DNA of 64,000 nucleotides from positions 62,001-126,000 of IMG/VR virus record IMGVR_UViG_3300010885_025649, one strand, 5' to 3'. The stretch comes from a virus. The position numbers and the translations under genes are program-made. Every line of letters begins with the position of its first letter. Position 1 is the stretch's first letter. The notes below the pieces were generated by a model. It did not search any database. It had not been told where the DNA came from and saw nothing but the letters and a program-made list of their open reading frames with translations. Shown piece by piece: positions 34,198 to 42,227 of the stretch.

Positions 34198-34218
34198 AAA
34201 AGCCCCCGTAAGGGGGCC
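34198..34218 (-). terminator. Terminator of the tmRNA gene
   Basis: Hairpin GGCCCCCTTACGGGGGC followed by TTTTG on the minus strand, directly after the tmRNA body. A strong intrinsic terminator. Confidence 0.85.
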
Positions 34219-34266
34219 GATGTCTAACTAGTTGGGTAACAAGGCTAGTTAGCAACCCCGCTCAGT

Positions 34267-34317
34267 TTACGCAGCTACAAGAGCGCGCTTACGAGAGAAA
34301 GGATAAATGTTATTGAC
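34267..34317 (-). other. tmRNA tag peptide reading frame
   Basis: Reads VNNIYPFSRKRALVAA then TAA. The ending ALVAA and NNI.PF.RK core match cyanobacterial proteolysis tags (A)NNIV.FARK..LVAA. The resume codon would be GTC at 34315-34317, unusual because Ala codons are more common there. Confidence 0.8.
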
Positions 34318-34417
34318 CTTTATTTTGTTTGTGTTTCTTCGCTTACACTGCGTTCAGTGGTACTCTTTCCCAATCATGTCGAAACCTGTATATCCCCGAG
34401 TAGTGGAGATAAGGGGA

Positions 34418-34698
34418 CACGTTACCCCCAGTTTTCACTGAGGCGTGGACTATTCCTTCAACCAAATGCGTGTCTTTGGTTGCCAAGCATTTAAAGCATT
34501 ACTGCTTTCCTAGTCACACTTAAAGTTAGACAAAGCTAATCACGCTCGAAGTGCTCTATGAGTCTCTAGACCATCGTTACCATCACTGGTAGTTTTGGTA
34601 CGGTGTTAACATGTCTGGTTACCCAGATTTAGTCTTCGCCGTTTGAGCTTGGTTTACATTCAACCATTACTGATTGAAGCGACTAACTCTTTCGAGTA
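34418..34698 (-). ncRNA. Group I intron (281 nt) in the tmRNA T loop
   Basis: The 5' exon ends TTCGAT and the 3' exon begins TCCCCT, restoring loop TTCGATT. The intron ends in G. P1 pairs exon CGAT with internal guide GTCG (U-G at the splice site), closed by an ACTC-GAAA-GAGT hairpin. P7 halves are TAGAGACTCATAGAG and GGAATAGTCC, standard group I core sequences. No ORF inside. Confidence 0.85.
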
Positions 34699-34871
34699 AT
34701 CGAACCCCTGTCCAGTCATAGTACTCAGTACCACCTAGTCCTCTTCTTAATAAGATCTGTTGAGAACAGTTAGACCCACCGTTATAAGGCCACGGACACG
34801 GGCGCCGAAGATTAAACTATCAGGGCCAGGACGAACCTTGGCCCAACAGCTACAAAGCCTTTGCTTTGTAT

Positions 34872-34952
34872 CTAGCTGTCATCACGATTAACACCAATTA
34901 CAGTAACAAGCAGAATGGCCAGTAGAAAAATGAGGCCACATCCAAGATCCAT
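34872..34952 (-). CDS. Micro membrane peptide (26 residues)
   Basis: MDLGCGLIFLLAILLVTVIG then VNRDDS; one membrane helix over residues 4-20. A GGAGATT ribosome site precedes the ATG. It lies between the tRNA-Asn gene and the tmRNA gene, a region otherwise without protein genes. Confidence 0.45.
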   Translation of the reverse strand: MDLGCGLIFLLAILLVTVIGVNRDDS

Positions 34953-34990
34953 GACAATCTCCAGTGTGTGTGTGGTTAACTAAACTAAAA

Positions 34991-35259
34991 CTCCTCGAAA
35001 AGGATTCGAACCTTTGACCAGTCGATTACTTTACCACTACGGTTTTCACCGCCCTTTCAGTTTGTGGTCTGGACTTTCTCTTCATCCTATTTCTAAGAGC
35101 ACTCTATAAAGTCTCTACACTTGCCCGATCTTACGACCTGCTAGCTCGGGATTGGCATTTTAAAGCTTTCCCCGATTTAGGAGTGTTTTCATCTATTCAT
35201 TTCTAAATAGCGCTGCTATCATTTTACAGTCGACCGCTCTACCACTGAGCTACCGAGGA
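34991..35259 (-). tRNA. tRNA-Asn (GTT) interrupted by a group I intron
   Basis: Exons are 35259-35226 and 35028-34991. Joined they give acceptor TCCTCGG/TCGAGGA, D arm GCTC-AGTGGTA-GAGC, anticodon arm GTCGA-CTGTTAA-TCGAC, variable TGGTC, T arm AAAGG-TTCGAAT-CCTTT and discriminator G. All bacterial tRNA-Asn features are present. The body closely resembles cyanobacterial tRNA-Asn. The intron sits between anticodon bases 35 and 36. Confidence 0.92.
35029..35225 (-). ncRNA. Group I intron (197 nt) in the tRNA-Asn anticodon loop
   Basis: P1: exon CTGT pairs with internal GCAG, with the required U-G at the splice site. Core segments TCGGGGAAAGC, TGCCAATCCCGAGC (like the GGCAATCCTGAGC hallmark of cyanobacterial tRNA-Leu introns), GTGTAGAGACTTTATAG and GAAGAGAAAGTCC (P7) are in order. 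It ends in G. Subgroup IC3 is likely. No ORF. Confidence 0.9.
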
Positions 35260-35313
35260 ATAAAGGAGAGGTAATTAATCTCTCACACAAACTAATTATA
35301 CCACAAGAATTAC

Positions 35314-35541
35314 TTAAGGAGCAATTCCTGTATTCCAATTACGATGGAAATCATCAGAGTTATATGCAGCAATATAATCATCATATACCGTACCTAATAA
35401 CTTCCTAAGCATCTGATCTATAACCCATTGTTTATGGTTAGCACCATCAATACTTCCATATTCAAGGGCCACATCAACAGCTTCATAAACTCTATCTAGT
35501 GGATCATTACCATCTCTATCTATTCGGTCATCATAGTCCAT
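35314..35541 (-). CDS. Hypothetical acidic protein (75 residues)
   Basis: MDYDDRIDRDGNDPLDRVYE..., Asp-rich N-terminus then helical segment with a conserved-looking HKQWVIDQML. It shows no known motif. It is the first protein gene downstream of the 35.5-35.8 kb interrupted gene. Confidence 0.6.
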   Translation of the reverse strand: MDYDDRIDRDGNDPLDRVYEAVDVALEYGSIDGANHKQWVIDQMLRKLLGTVYDDYIAAYNSDDFHRNWNTGIAP

Positions 35542-35551
35542 GTAGAATCCT

Positions 35552-35814
35552 CTAATTAATTAATAGAAATTGAGTATTGGGAATCAAGTTGCGATTGAAA
35601 GAAGTACTTTGGATAAACACTTCATAACTACCTTTAGTACCACTCGCTGGAGAAATCTTAGTAGCTTGTCCAATAGGCAAACCCAGTAGACTCCTTGCTT
35701 CATTGCCGCTATAAACCTTACCACTAATGGTATGACAAACAGCAATCTTTTTATTTGCTGTGAGAGTTTCAGATTTAGTTAGCTGATAAATTGCTGTGTA
35801 GCTAACATTGTCAT
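35552..35814 (-). pseudogene. Small gene with start-proximal frameshift (about 87 residues)
   Basis: A continuous frame VSYTAIYQLTKSETLTANKK...FLLIN ends with TAG at 35552 but has no start. The well-placed ATG 35814 (AGGAG, 6 bases away) reads out of frame and stops after 11 codons; adding one A in ACAATG gives MTNVSYTAIYQL. The NEARSLLGLPIGQATKIS segment suggests a DNA-binding or NUMOD-like helix. Decay, recoding or assembly error. Confidence 0.55.
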
Positions 35815-35869
35815 GTTCTTCTCCTATTTAAACATCATCAGGATTCATTAGTAAAACTCATGGTATAAG

Positions 35870-36556
35870 TTAGATCTCTAAAACTACATCAACAGGATTA
35901 GTAGCATTACAAATTACTCTAGTATCATAGGCTTCATAGTCACAAGGAGTATGGGTGTGCCCGTGGAGCCAGAATTTAGGTTTATTACTTTGGATAATAT
36001 CCGCGCAGTTATTTACATAAGCGGTATTAGTAGGCTGATTCACATATTCTCTAGCAACACTTGCCCAAGTAGGTAAGTAGTGGGTTAATACCACATCCCC
36101 TTCTTGGATAGCATTCCTTAAGTAATTCCTATGAACAAGTCCTAGAAGTACAAACTCCTCATAGCTTAAGCCAATATATTTAGAATCATTAATTTGAGTT
36201 CTAATCATCTGTTGTTCATGCCAAGAATTTGTAGGGCCGTACCACAAAGTACATCCCACAAATCTCTGATTATTAATAGTAACAGTCTTACCCAAATCTA
36301 ATAAATGAAAGTTACTATACTCACTATCTAAAGTATAAAGCAGCTCTTGTACTCTTTGATAAGTACTTCCATAGTATTCATGGTTGCCTGCTACATACAC
36401 GATATGGTCATAGTTATCACACCAATAAGGAACAATACTTTGTAGTTGATACGCCGCCGCAATATCTCCTACTGCAAGTAAATTAGGTGCGGCAATATTA
36501 GGTAGCACATTCTTACGATGCTCAAGGTGGGTATCTGAATACACTTGGCATTGCAT
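35870..36556 (-). CDS. Metallophosphoesterase (calcineurin-like)
   Basis: A 228-residue enzyme with start at ATG 36556 (MQCQVYSDTHLEHRKN) behind AAAGGAA; the longer frame enters tRNA-Val. Metal-site motifs: SDTHLE (DxH), LAVGDI, VAGNHEYYG (GNHE), LTHYLP and WLHGHTHTP (GHxH). These define a di-metal phosphodiesterase or phosphatase. A second family member lies at 62899-63468. Substrates could include nucleotides or cyclic signal molecules. Confidence 0.88.
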   Translation of the reverse strand: MQCQVYSDTHLEHRKNVLPNIAAPNLLAVGDIAAAYQLQSIVPYWCDNYDHIVYVAGNHEYYGSTYQRVQELLYTLDSEYSNFHLLDLGKTVTINNQRFVGCTLWYGPTNSWHEQQMIRTQINDSKYIGLSYEEFVLLGLVHRNYLRNAIQEGDVVLTHYLPTWASVAREYVNQPTNTAYVNNCADIIQSNKPKFWLHGHTHTPCDYEAYDTRVICNATNPVDVVLEI

Positions 36557-36583
36557 GTTAAATTCCTTTGGAGTTGAGTGAAA

Positions 36584-36655
36584 TGGGTCTGACAGGACTC
36601 GAACCTGCAACAACCTCCGTGTAGGGGAGGGACTCTACCATTGAGCTACAGACCC
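36584..36655 (-). tRNA. tRNA-Val (TAC)
   Basis: Acceptor GGGTCTG/CAGACCC, D arm GCTC/GAGT, anticodon arm CCTCC-CCTACAC-GGAGG, T arm GCAGG-TTCGAGT-CCTGT, discriminator A. Canonical; no CCA encoded. Confidence 0.88.
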
Positions 36656-36722
36656 AGGAAATTACTAACAGTATCACCCATAGTTAGTAATTGAATTGCA
36701 TGGAGGTAACGTGGTGAAAACT

Positions 36723-37337
36723 TTAATTAGTAAATTCTAAACCTCTACCTATTATATCATCTTCTAGGTTTAATGGTTGGTGTTCTCTTAACCAAGTTAA
36801 TTCTTTAATAGCTTCTTCTTCAGTAGCAACTTCCAGACTATAACTCCAGTCATCTAAACCGCCCAGATAAACTCTCCATGTTTTCGCATGTACGTTAGGA
36901 GTTTGAATATAAACATAGACATATTGATCTTCAGATTCCTCAGAATCTTTAAAAGCAGAAACCCAGGAATCATCATCAAATAATAAGAACTCCCCAGTAC
37001 GCGAATTCCCATAACCGGGGCGATCTTGCATCCAACAAGGCAATCCTAATTTAGTTAGCTTAGGTTTACCTGCTTGGGAAAACTTAGCTAATATATCTAA
37101 TAGTTTATTACTATCAGACATATAACGATGCCATAATATTTCTGGATTCTCTTGTGCTTCTGAGTCACCACATACAGTAGATAACCAATTGAATCCGGGT
37201 AATGCATAATTATAATGAAAGTTATACTGCTCGGGAATATACTGCAGGTACAATATAACCCGAGTAGTAACTTCATAACTAAGCTTTTCAATCTTCATGC
37301 TATTTACGAAGAGATCATTCTTAAACTTGAATAACAT
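36723..37337 (-). CDS. Hypothetical protein (204 residues)
   Basis: An aromatic-rich, mostly soluble protein with a Trp-rich C-terminal half (TWRVYLGGLDDWSYSLEV). It lies 4 bases from the RIIB-like gene and is probably in the same transcript. No motif was recognised. Confidence 0.65.
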   Translation of the reverse strand: MLFKFKNDLFVNSMKIEKLSYEVTTRVILYLQYIPEQYNFHYNYALPGFNWLSTVCGDSEAQENPEILWHRYMSDSNKLLDILAKFSQAGKPKLTKLGLPCWMQDRPGYGNSRTGEFLLFDDDSWVSAFKDSEESEDQYVYVYIQTPNVHAKTWRVYLGGLDDWSYSLEVATEEEAIKELTWLREHQPLNLEDDIIGRGLEFTN

Positions 37338-37341
37338 TTAT

Positions 37342-38304
37342 TTAACCAATCGTATGATACTTATCTTTAAATGGGCCAACTAACTCTCGCACTTTATCTA
37401 AAACATAATCCCAATCTTCTATATTCTTAGGATCATAATAGACATATTGCGCCAGCTTTTCCGCCGGATAATCATTGCTATTGTATTTCTGCACTAATTC
37501 TGCAATTATTGCATCCACTTCTTCAAAGTACGCGGTGTCATCCACATCCTCATCTTCCATCTCATCAAAGTCACCACTAAACCGATTAGGTCTTTCATAC
37601 AGGGTTTCATCCAAACGAGGGCGTTCACAAATCGCAACCACTTCAAACCTACACACGCGCATCTTCTGCCCGTTATAATCTGTAGGTACTGCTACTACAT
37701 CTTTAGGATTAACTTTAACTTCCATAGTATAACCATCTGAAGCAAAGTTATGTGCATATTCATAAGCAGCTACGTGAAGCCCTTTAGAACAAGTACGATT
37801 AGGATTATCATCTACTTCTGATCTGGGCATTGCACAAACTGCACCCACAGAATTATCAAAGGTGTGTGTATGACGATCTTTAAACTCTTTAGTAACCCCT
37901 CTATAAGCAATGAAGCAACCATCTTCTGTTAAGGGGTGCCCATTCTGCTCAAGGAATGTAAATAGTTGTTGTCTAGAATTATAACTAGGATTCTTCTTTA
38001 AGTTATCCCAGAATAATAATAGATTATCAAAAGGTAATCCTTCTCTATAGAAAGCTAAGATTCTATCGTGTAATGCTGTAGGAATTTCCTCACCAGCTTT
38101 AGTAAAGATTTTACCATCTGTAACTACAATACCTTGTTGTTCTAATTGTTCTACAACATTTAATAATCCAGGAATCTTATCTAACTCTTTATTCTTAATA
38201 GCTTCATATACAGAAGCATATCTATTATCACCTTTAGTTAAGCTAACAGTTTTACCATCATAGTTAAGGATGATACTACTATTAGTAATCATATAATTTA
38301 CCAT
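37342..38304 (-). CDS. rIIB: RIIB-like protein
   Basis: A 320-residue protein with the features of phage rIIB proteins: N-terminal beta part (SIILNYDGKTVSLTKGD), a helical LLFWDNLKKNPSYNSRQQLFTFLEQN, then GCFIAYRGVTKEFKDRHTHTFDN and NRTCSKGLHVAAYEYAHNF, and a Cys-rich VCRFEVVAIC strand. rIIB works with rIIA, found two genes upstream. In T4 these membrane-associated proteins protect the phage from an exclusion system and influence lysis; in many large phages they are conserved early genes. Confidence 0.85.
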   Translation of the reverse strand: MVNYMITNSSIILNYDGKTVSLTKGDNRYASVYEAIKNKELDKIPGLLNVVEQLEQQGIVVTDGKIFTKAGEEIPTALHDRILAFYREGLPFDNLLLFWDNLKKNPSYNSRQQLFTFLEQNGHPLTEDGCFIAYRGVTKEFKDRHTHTFDNSVGAVCAMPRSEVDDNPNRTCSKGLHVAAYEYAHNFASDGYTMEVKVNPKDVVAVPTDYNGQKMRVCRFEVVAICERPRLDETLYERPNRFSGDFDEMEDEDVDDTAYFEEVDAIIAELVQKYNSNDYPAEKLAQYVYYDPKNIEDWDYVLDKVRELVGPFKDKYHTIG

Positions 38305-38306
38305 AT

Positions 38307-38933
38307 TTATATACTCCAGTGTTTAGTTAGACCAATTCTTAATAAACTAGCTACATCTTGTGCATCTGCAACCGCTGTATGTTCCACAGATTTCTGTGTG
38401 CCTGCTCTATCTAAACAAGTTTGTAGGCTAGGCAGGAATTCATCATCTGGTAATACAAAATAAGGTGCAGGATCCATTACTCTACGTCTAAACATATCAA
38501 AGTTATCATTTAGTTTAGCTTTTAGCCAAGGTAAATCAAACCCTGCTACATTCTTACCAGCTACATTAAATTTAGTTCCACCTAAATCTTTAGATAATTT
38601 TAGAGCAATATAGTTCTTTACTTCTTGTCTAGTAATAACATTAGGATCAACTAGTTTAAATGTATCTACATCCATATTAACATATATAACATTAGGAAGT
38701 AATGCACCTCCTTGAACTACATATTCAATATGTTCAATTAGTTCTTTATTTAAATTAAGAGCATAAGATTGCCCAATAATAGTTTTATATAAGAATATAA
38801 ATCTGTATGTGGGAAGTTCTGCTACTGCTATATCTTTATTATTATCTACTACAATTCCTAATTCTAATAGAAGACCCCATTCTGGTTCTATAGATGAGGT
38901 TTCTATATCAATAGAAGCATATTTTAATTTCAT
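38307..38933 (-). CDS. DnaQ-like 3'-5' exonuclease (DEDDh)
   Basis: A 208-residue nuclease. Exo I is ASIDIETSSIEPEWG (DxE), Exo II lies around KNVAGFDLPWLKAKL (Asp), and Exo III is VEHTAVADAQDVASLL (His and Asp). All four acidic residues and the His are present. It starts on the stop of the RIIA gene. It could proofread, degrade host DNA ends or trim RNA. Confidence 0.82.
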   Translation of the reverse strand: MKLKYASIDIETSSIEPEWGLLLELGIVVDNNKDIAVAELPTYRFIFLYKTIIGQSYALNLNKELIEHIEYVVQGGALLPNVIYVNMDVDTFKLVDPNVITRQEVKNYIALKLSKDLGGTKFNVAGKNVAGFDLPWLKAKLNDNFDMFRRRVMDPAPYFVLPDDEFLPSLQTCLDRAGTQKSVEHTAVADAQDVASLLRIGLTKHWSI

Positions 38934-41002
38934 TAATTAATATCCTTTAAAACTTTAGTCTCATATACATAATTAAAATAGTCTATAACATCGTCTAATT
39001 GTTGGATATTATAACACCTAATAGCCTCCAACAAAGTATAATACTTATTAATTCTTTCTTCATAGCTATTAAGAAATTCAATCCCTTTAATATATCTTTC
39101 ATCTTTAATTACATCTGGAAATTCTTTAATTAAGTTAGGTACATAACATCTATACTCAATTAGTTCAGGAGTTCTTTGTAATAAAGGATCTTTAACTTTA
39201 CTAAGAATTTGTGGATTCTGCCCAAGTAAATTTAGTCCTGAGTTAAGTTTGTGTCGGAAAGTGTTAGATATTGTATTATTAACCAGACAAATTATATCAA
39301 GGTCTCTAATCTTAAAGGATTCTTTCCAGGTTTCAAACGGGATAAACTTATCTGTAGGAATAAGAGTCTTAGCAACTTCTTTAGAAACTTCTATAAAGAA
39401 ATATTCAGGATCAGTACCACCAAAATAATCTCCCACATCACAACCATTATACCCAGACATATAAACAATAGTCTTATTCGGATGGTCTTTTTGTATAGAT
39501 TTTAAAGAGCGGGTCTTTTTACCCCAAATATTAGTTAGTTTACATATAAAGTTCTGCTCAGAGTAATCTACCAACTCAGCAGCCCTTTTACTTCTTACTA
39601 CCGGGATATATTCTATAGTTTGTAAACTGGGTATTTCAAAAGCTTCTGCAAAAGTCTGAGCATAATTACCATCAAGAATATATACTGAGTCTGCTTCAGT
39701 ACTATTAAAGTAATTCCTAATTCTGGAATTCATTTTAATAGCGCTTTCATCTTCAGTAGTAAAAGCATGAGCAATTATTTGTGGGGAAAGTCTAACTCCA
39801 GAGTTCTTTACTAAATTCCTAGTCCCGCTGTTAGTAACTTCGATACTATATTCAGTTACAAATACGTGAGAATCTTTAGGTAAAATAATAGCTTCCTGAC
39901 TAAAGGTAAACCCCTTGAAAGTAACCGGAGGCATTACAAATTCTGTAAATAAACTATTGCAAGTTAATACAGCTTCTCTTAAAGTAGCACACTTATTTAT
40001 CTGTTCAGTACAATAAGATGTAATAAACGCCATAGTGTTAGTAGCTATTTTAGTAATAACATTTCGGTTATTAGTAGAGTCATCTATCTTTTCTCTACCG
40101 GGGCCTAATACAATTAAACCTGTAGGAATTTTTATAAAGAGCTGTCTTTCTTTCTTAAAGTAATTTCTTAATGTATGTACTTCAGGAATCTTATCTTCAA
40201 GTTCTGAAGTAATAGGATAGATAATACCATCAATAACTAATACAATAGGAGCATCTATTCTGCCTTGTCTACCATAATAACTATTATCATTAACTATAGT
40301 AGGATTAACTATAGCAAATAAAGAACTCTTAGAAGCTGTTAATAATAAATTATGTACAGTAAACCCAGTAACTTTCTCAACGTTAATATTATTTAACTTG
40401 GGTTGTTCCTGCTTATCCCAAAGAATACAAGCTCTTGTAATAGCCATAGTGAATTCTTTGATGTCACTATTAGCCACAGCAATTTGAACTTCAGTTCCAT
40501 TAGGTTCATTAGTATACTCACAAGATACTAAATCAAGTTGCCCGATATTAGTATCACCAAGATGTGCATAATAAGTATACTTTTGGTTTAGATATCTGGT
40601 AATAATTACAAAAGCGCTTGTATAAGCCCATGCTGATTTAGAACCAATTCCATATCCACCGGTTTCATTATTACTTCCGCGTTTAGTAGAAGCACAATAC
40701 TTTACAAAGACTTCTTTAACTCTTTCAGGAGATAATCCGGGGCCATAATCTTTAACAGTAAAAGTAGGTTCAAATACCGTAGGAGCAGTAACTTCTATAG
40801 GTTTAGTTTGATTAATCTCTCTATGTGCATCTCTAGCATTACACATATATTCTTGAACAAGAGTTCTGATTTTAAATTCATATAGTTTATTTCTAAGAAT
40901 ATCAATAATAACTTCAAAAGAGTTCTCATCAATACCAAAATCTAATGATTGCGCTGGAATAAAATTACTATCTAATTTATTATTCGTAGCTGTTAATAGC
41001 AT
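38933..41002 (-). CDS. rIIA: RIIA-like protein (GHKL ATPase fold)
   Basis: A 689-residue protein. The GHKL/HATPase N-box is VQEYMCNARDAHREI, G1 is VKDYGPGLSPERVKEVF and G2 is GGYGIGSKSAWAY; together they make an ATP-binding Bergerat fold in residues about 45-140. The length and partner gene rIIB match phage rIIA. The C-terminal 400 residues are unrecognised, as usual for this family. Confidence 0.87.
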   Translation of the reverse strand: MLLTATNNKLDSNFIPAQSLDFGIDENSFEVIIDILRNKLYEFKIRTLVQEYMCNARDAHREINQTKPIEVTAPTVFEPTFTVKDYGPGLSPERVKEVFVKYCASTKRGSNNETGGYGIGSKSAWAYTSAFVIITRYLNQKYTYYAHLGDTNIGQLDLVSCEYTNEPNGTEVQIAVANSDIKEFTMAITRACILWDKQEQPKLNNINVEKVTGFTVHNLLLTASKSSLFAIVNPTIVNDNSYYGRQGRIDAPIVLVIDGIIYPITSELEDKIPEVHTLRNYFKKERQLFIKIPTGLIVLGPGREKIDDSTNNRNVITKIATNTMAFITSYCTEQINKCATLREAVLTCNSLFTEFVMPPVTFKGFTFSQEAIILPKDSHVFVTEYSIEVTNSGTRNLVKNSGVRLSPQIIAHAFTTEDESAIKMNSRIRNYFNSTEADSVYILDGNYAQTFAEAFEIPSLQTIEYIPVVRSKRAAELVDYSEQNFICKLTNIWGKKTRSLKSIQKDHPNKTIVYMSGYNGCDVGDYFGGTDPEYFFIEVSKEVAKTLIPTDKFIPFETWKESFKIRDLDIICLVNNTISNTFRHKLNSGLNLLGQNPQILSKVKDPLLQRTPELIEYRCYVPNLIKEFPDVIKDERYIKGIEFLNSYEERINKYYTLLEAIRCYNIQQLDDVIDYFNYVYETKVLKDIN

Positions 41003-41007
41003 AACTT

Positions 41008-41196
41008 TTATATATCCTCTATATTTCTATCTAATATTAACTTACCTGTAGGTTCCATCTTAAACCTAACATACTGTTCTTCAGTAAGCACCGCTACTTG
41101 AGGATGAAACACAAAGTATAGCGGCGCGGTACTATCCACAATAACATCATATTGATTTAATAAATCTTTAAACTTATTTATAAATTCCTGACTCAT
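41008..41196 (-). CDS. Hypothetical protein (62 residues)
   Basis: MSQEFINKFKDLLNQYDVIV..., amphipathic helix followed by a short beta region VAVLTEEQYVRFK. Six bases separate it from the neighbours on each side of the same transcript. Function unknown. Confidence 0.55.
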   Translation of the reverse strand: MSQEFINKFKDLLNQYDVIVDSTAPLYFVFHPQVAVLTEEQYVRFKMEPTGKLILDRNIEDI

Positions 41197-41202
41197 ATAT
41201 TA

Positions 41203-41730
41203 TTATTCTTTCAATTCCTGATAAGCCTTTAATACTTCCGGAATAGGAGTATAGAAAGCAGGAATAGTATTATATTTTATATTATGTGTATCTAACATAT
41301 CTTTAATTTCTTTATCCTTTTGTATAGCTTCTGTAAGAGATTGAACTCTACCTTCTTGTTGATAAACTCCGAAGTCAGTTCTATTAATATAGAAGTTACA
41401 ATTATCATGTAAATTAAATAGATCTAATACAAATGCATCAAAGCTTTTAGGTAACTTAGGGGACTTATAAACTAATCCATAAAGTATAGAGCTATCTATA
41501 ATAGCAATCTCTACTTTATCTAATACTCTAAAGATTCTATGATACTGATTCCCTAAGATTAATACTTGATTATTAAGTAGATCTAAAGCTCCATCCCAAA
41601 CATAATCTTTAGGAACTTCTGTAATTAATTCACAGTTTATATGTTGCTTTTTAATCGCAGCAAAAAGTTCTGCCGCCATTGTAGATTTACCTGTACCCGG
41701 GCCAGCAAATAAGTTAACTAATAATGTCAT
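41203..41730 (-). CDS. P-loop ATPase/kinase-like protein
   Basis: A 175-residue protein. Walker A is FAGPGTGKSTMAAEL (residues 7-21) and a Walker B-like strand is VEIAIIDSSILYG near residue 70-80. A lid-like segment with Arg/Lys (INRTDFGVYQQEGRVQS) follows. It resembles AAA_28/thymidylate-kinase-like phage P-loop proteins. The substrate is unknown; nucleotide kinase activity is possible. Confidence 0.75.
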   Translation of the reverse strand: MTLLVNLFAGPGTGKSTMAAELFAAIKKQHINCELITEVPKDYVWDGALDLLNNQVLILGNQYHRIFRVLDKVEIAIIDSSILYGLVYKSPKLPKSFDAFVLDLFNLHDNCNFYINRTDFGVYQQEGRVQSLTEAIQKDKEIKDMLDTHNIKYNTIPAFYTPIPEVLKAYQELKE

Positions 41731-41780
41731 ATAACATACCTAAATATTTATTAGATATATTATAGCATTTAACAAGAGGA

Positions 41781-42047
41781 TCAACTAGCTAAGTGTTCAA
41801 AACCTTCATCAACCAAGTGTGCAAAGATATCTAAAGCTTCTTCTTCTGTAATAGTATCTGAGTCCTGAATACAGTTCCAGCTACCATTAGTAACCTCTAC
41901 CAAATTCCAATTCCGCAATTCCATTAACTGATTGTTAACGGTACGTTTAGACATTTGTAAACCAGCGGCAATCTGATCAGGGGTTTGATCATGATTATTA
42001 AACAGGTAAAGGTAAATCGATTTTAAAGGCGTTAGATCTGTGAACAC
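41781..42047 (-). CDS. Winged-helix transcription regulator
   Basis: An 88-residue protein with GTG start behind GAGGAA. Residues 8-55 fit a winged helix: LKSIYLYLF, DQTPDQIAAGLQMSKRTVNNQL (helix-turn-helix), then wing LRNWNLVEVTNGSW. The acidic C-terminal helix may dimerise. It is a candidate regulator of the surrounding early genes. Confidence 0.75.
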   Translation of the reverse strand: MFTDLTPLKSIYLYLFNNHDQTPDQIAAGLQMSKRTVNNQLMELRNWNLVEVTNGSWNCIQDSDTITEEEALDIFAHLVDEGFEHLAS

Positions 42048-42056
42048 AATTCCTCA

Positions 42057-42224
42057 TCATTCAACGGCGACAACAAACTCATCTTTGTAAACTTCATTCC
42101 AATGTTTATATCTATTAGAATTTCTATGTTTATTATATTCAAACTTCTTACCATGAAGCCGGTACACAAATAGCACCGGCCCCAACTGTAATTTATATTC
42201 CGCACCAAAAGAAAACCGGCACAT
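42057..42224 (-). CDS. Small basic hypothetical protein (55 residues)
   Basis: MCRFSFGAEYKLQLGPVLFV..., then a Lys/Asn/His-rich part and FVVAVE. It ends in TGA TGA. It fills the gap between the regulator and the next gene with 3-9 base spacing. The Arg/Lys/Tyr content suggests nucleic-acid binding. No family was recognised. Confidence 0.55.
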   Translation of the reverse strand: MCRFSFGAEYKLQLGPVLFVYRLHGKKFEYNKHRNSNRYKHWNEVYKDEFVVAVE

Positions 42225-42227
42225 TTA

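Larger units (their letters stand above)
34219..34790 (-). ncRNA. ssrA: tmRNA (ssrA), circularly permuted, with group I intron
   Basis: The acceptor piece is encoded first and the coding piece second. Acceptor piece: T stem AGGGG with loop TTCGAT (exon to 34699), then after the intron T-CCCCT-TATCTCC-A (34417-34404). Six bases later (34398-34403) the coding piece starts GGGGATATACAGGTTTCGAC, the tmRNA 5' signature. GGGGATA pairs with TATCTCC to form the acceptor stem. Helix P2 also forms between the pieces: AGTACCAC (34364-34357) with GTGGTACT (34734-34727). A tag ORF follows, then a perfect 8-bp hairpin and a terminator. The acceptor-piece 5' end (about 34790) is uncertain. tmRNA releases stalled ribosomes and tags their products. 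Confidence 0.88.

Noticed and set aside
34980-35260. Two separate partial tRNAs (Tyr-like 5' half and a 3' half)
   Set aside because: Joining the halves at group I splice sites gives one perfect tRNA-Asn; the apparent GTA anticodon came from reading into the intron.
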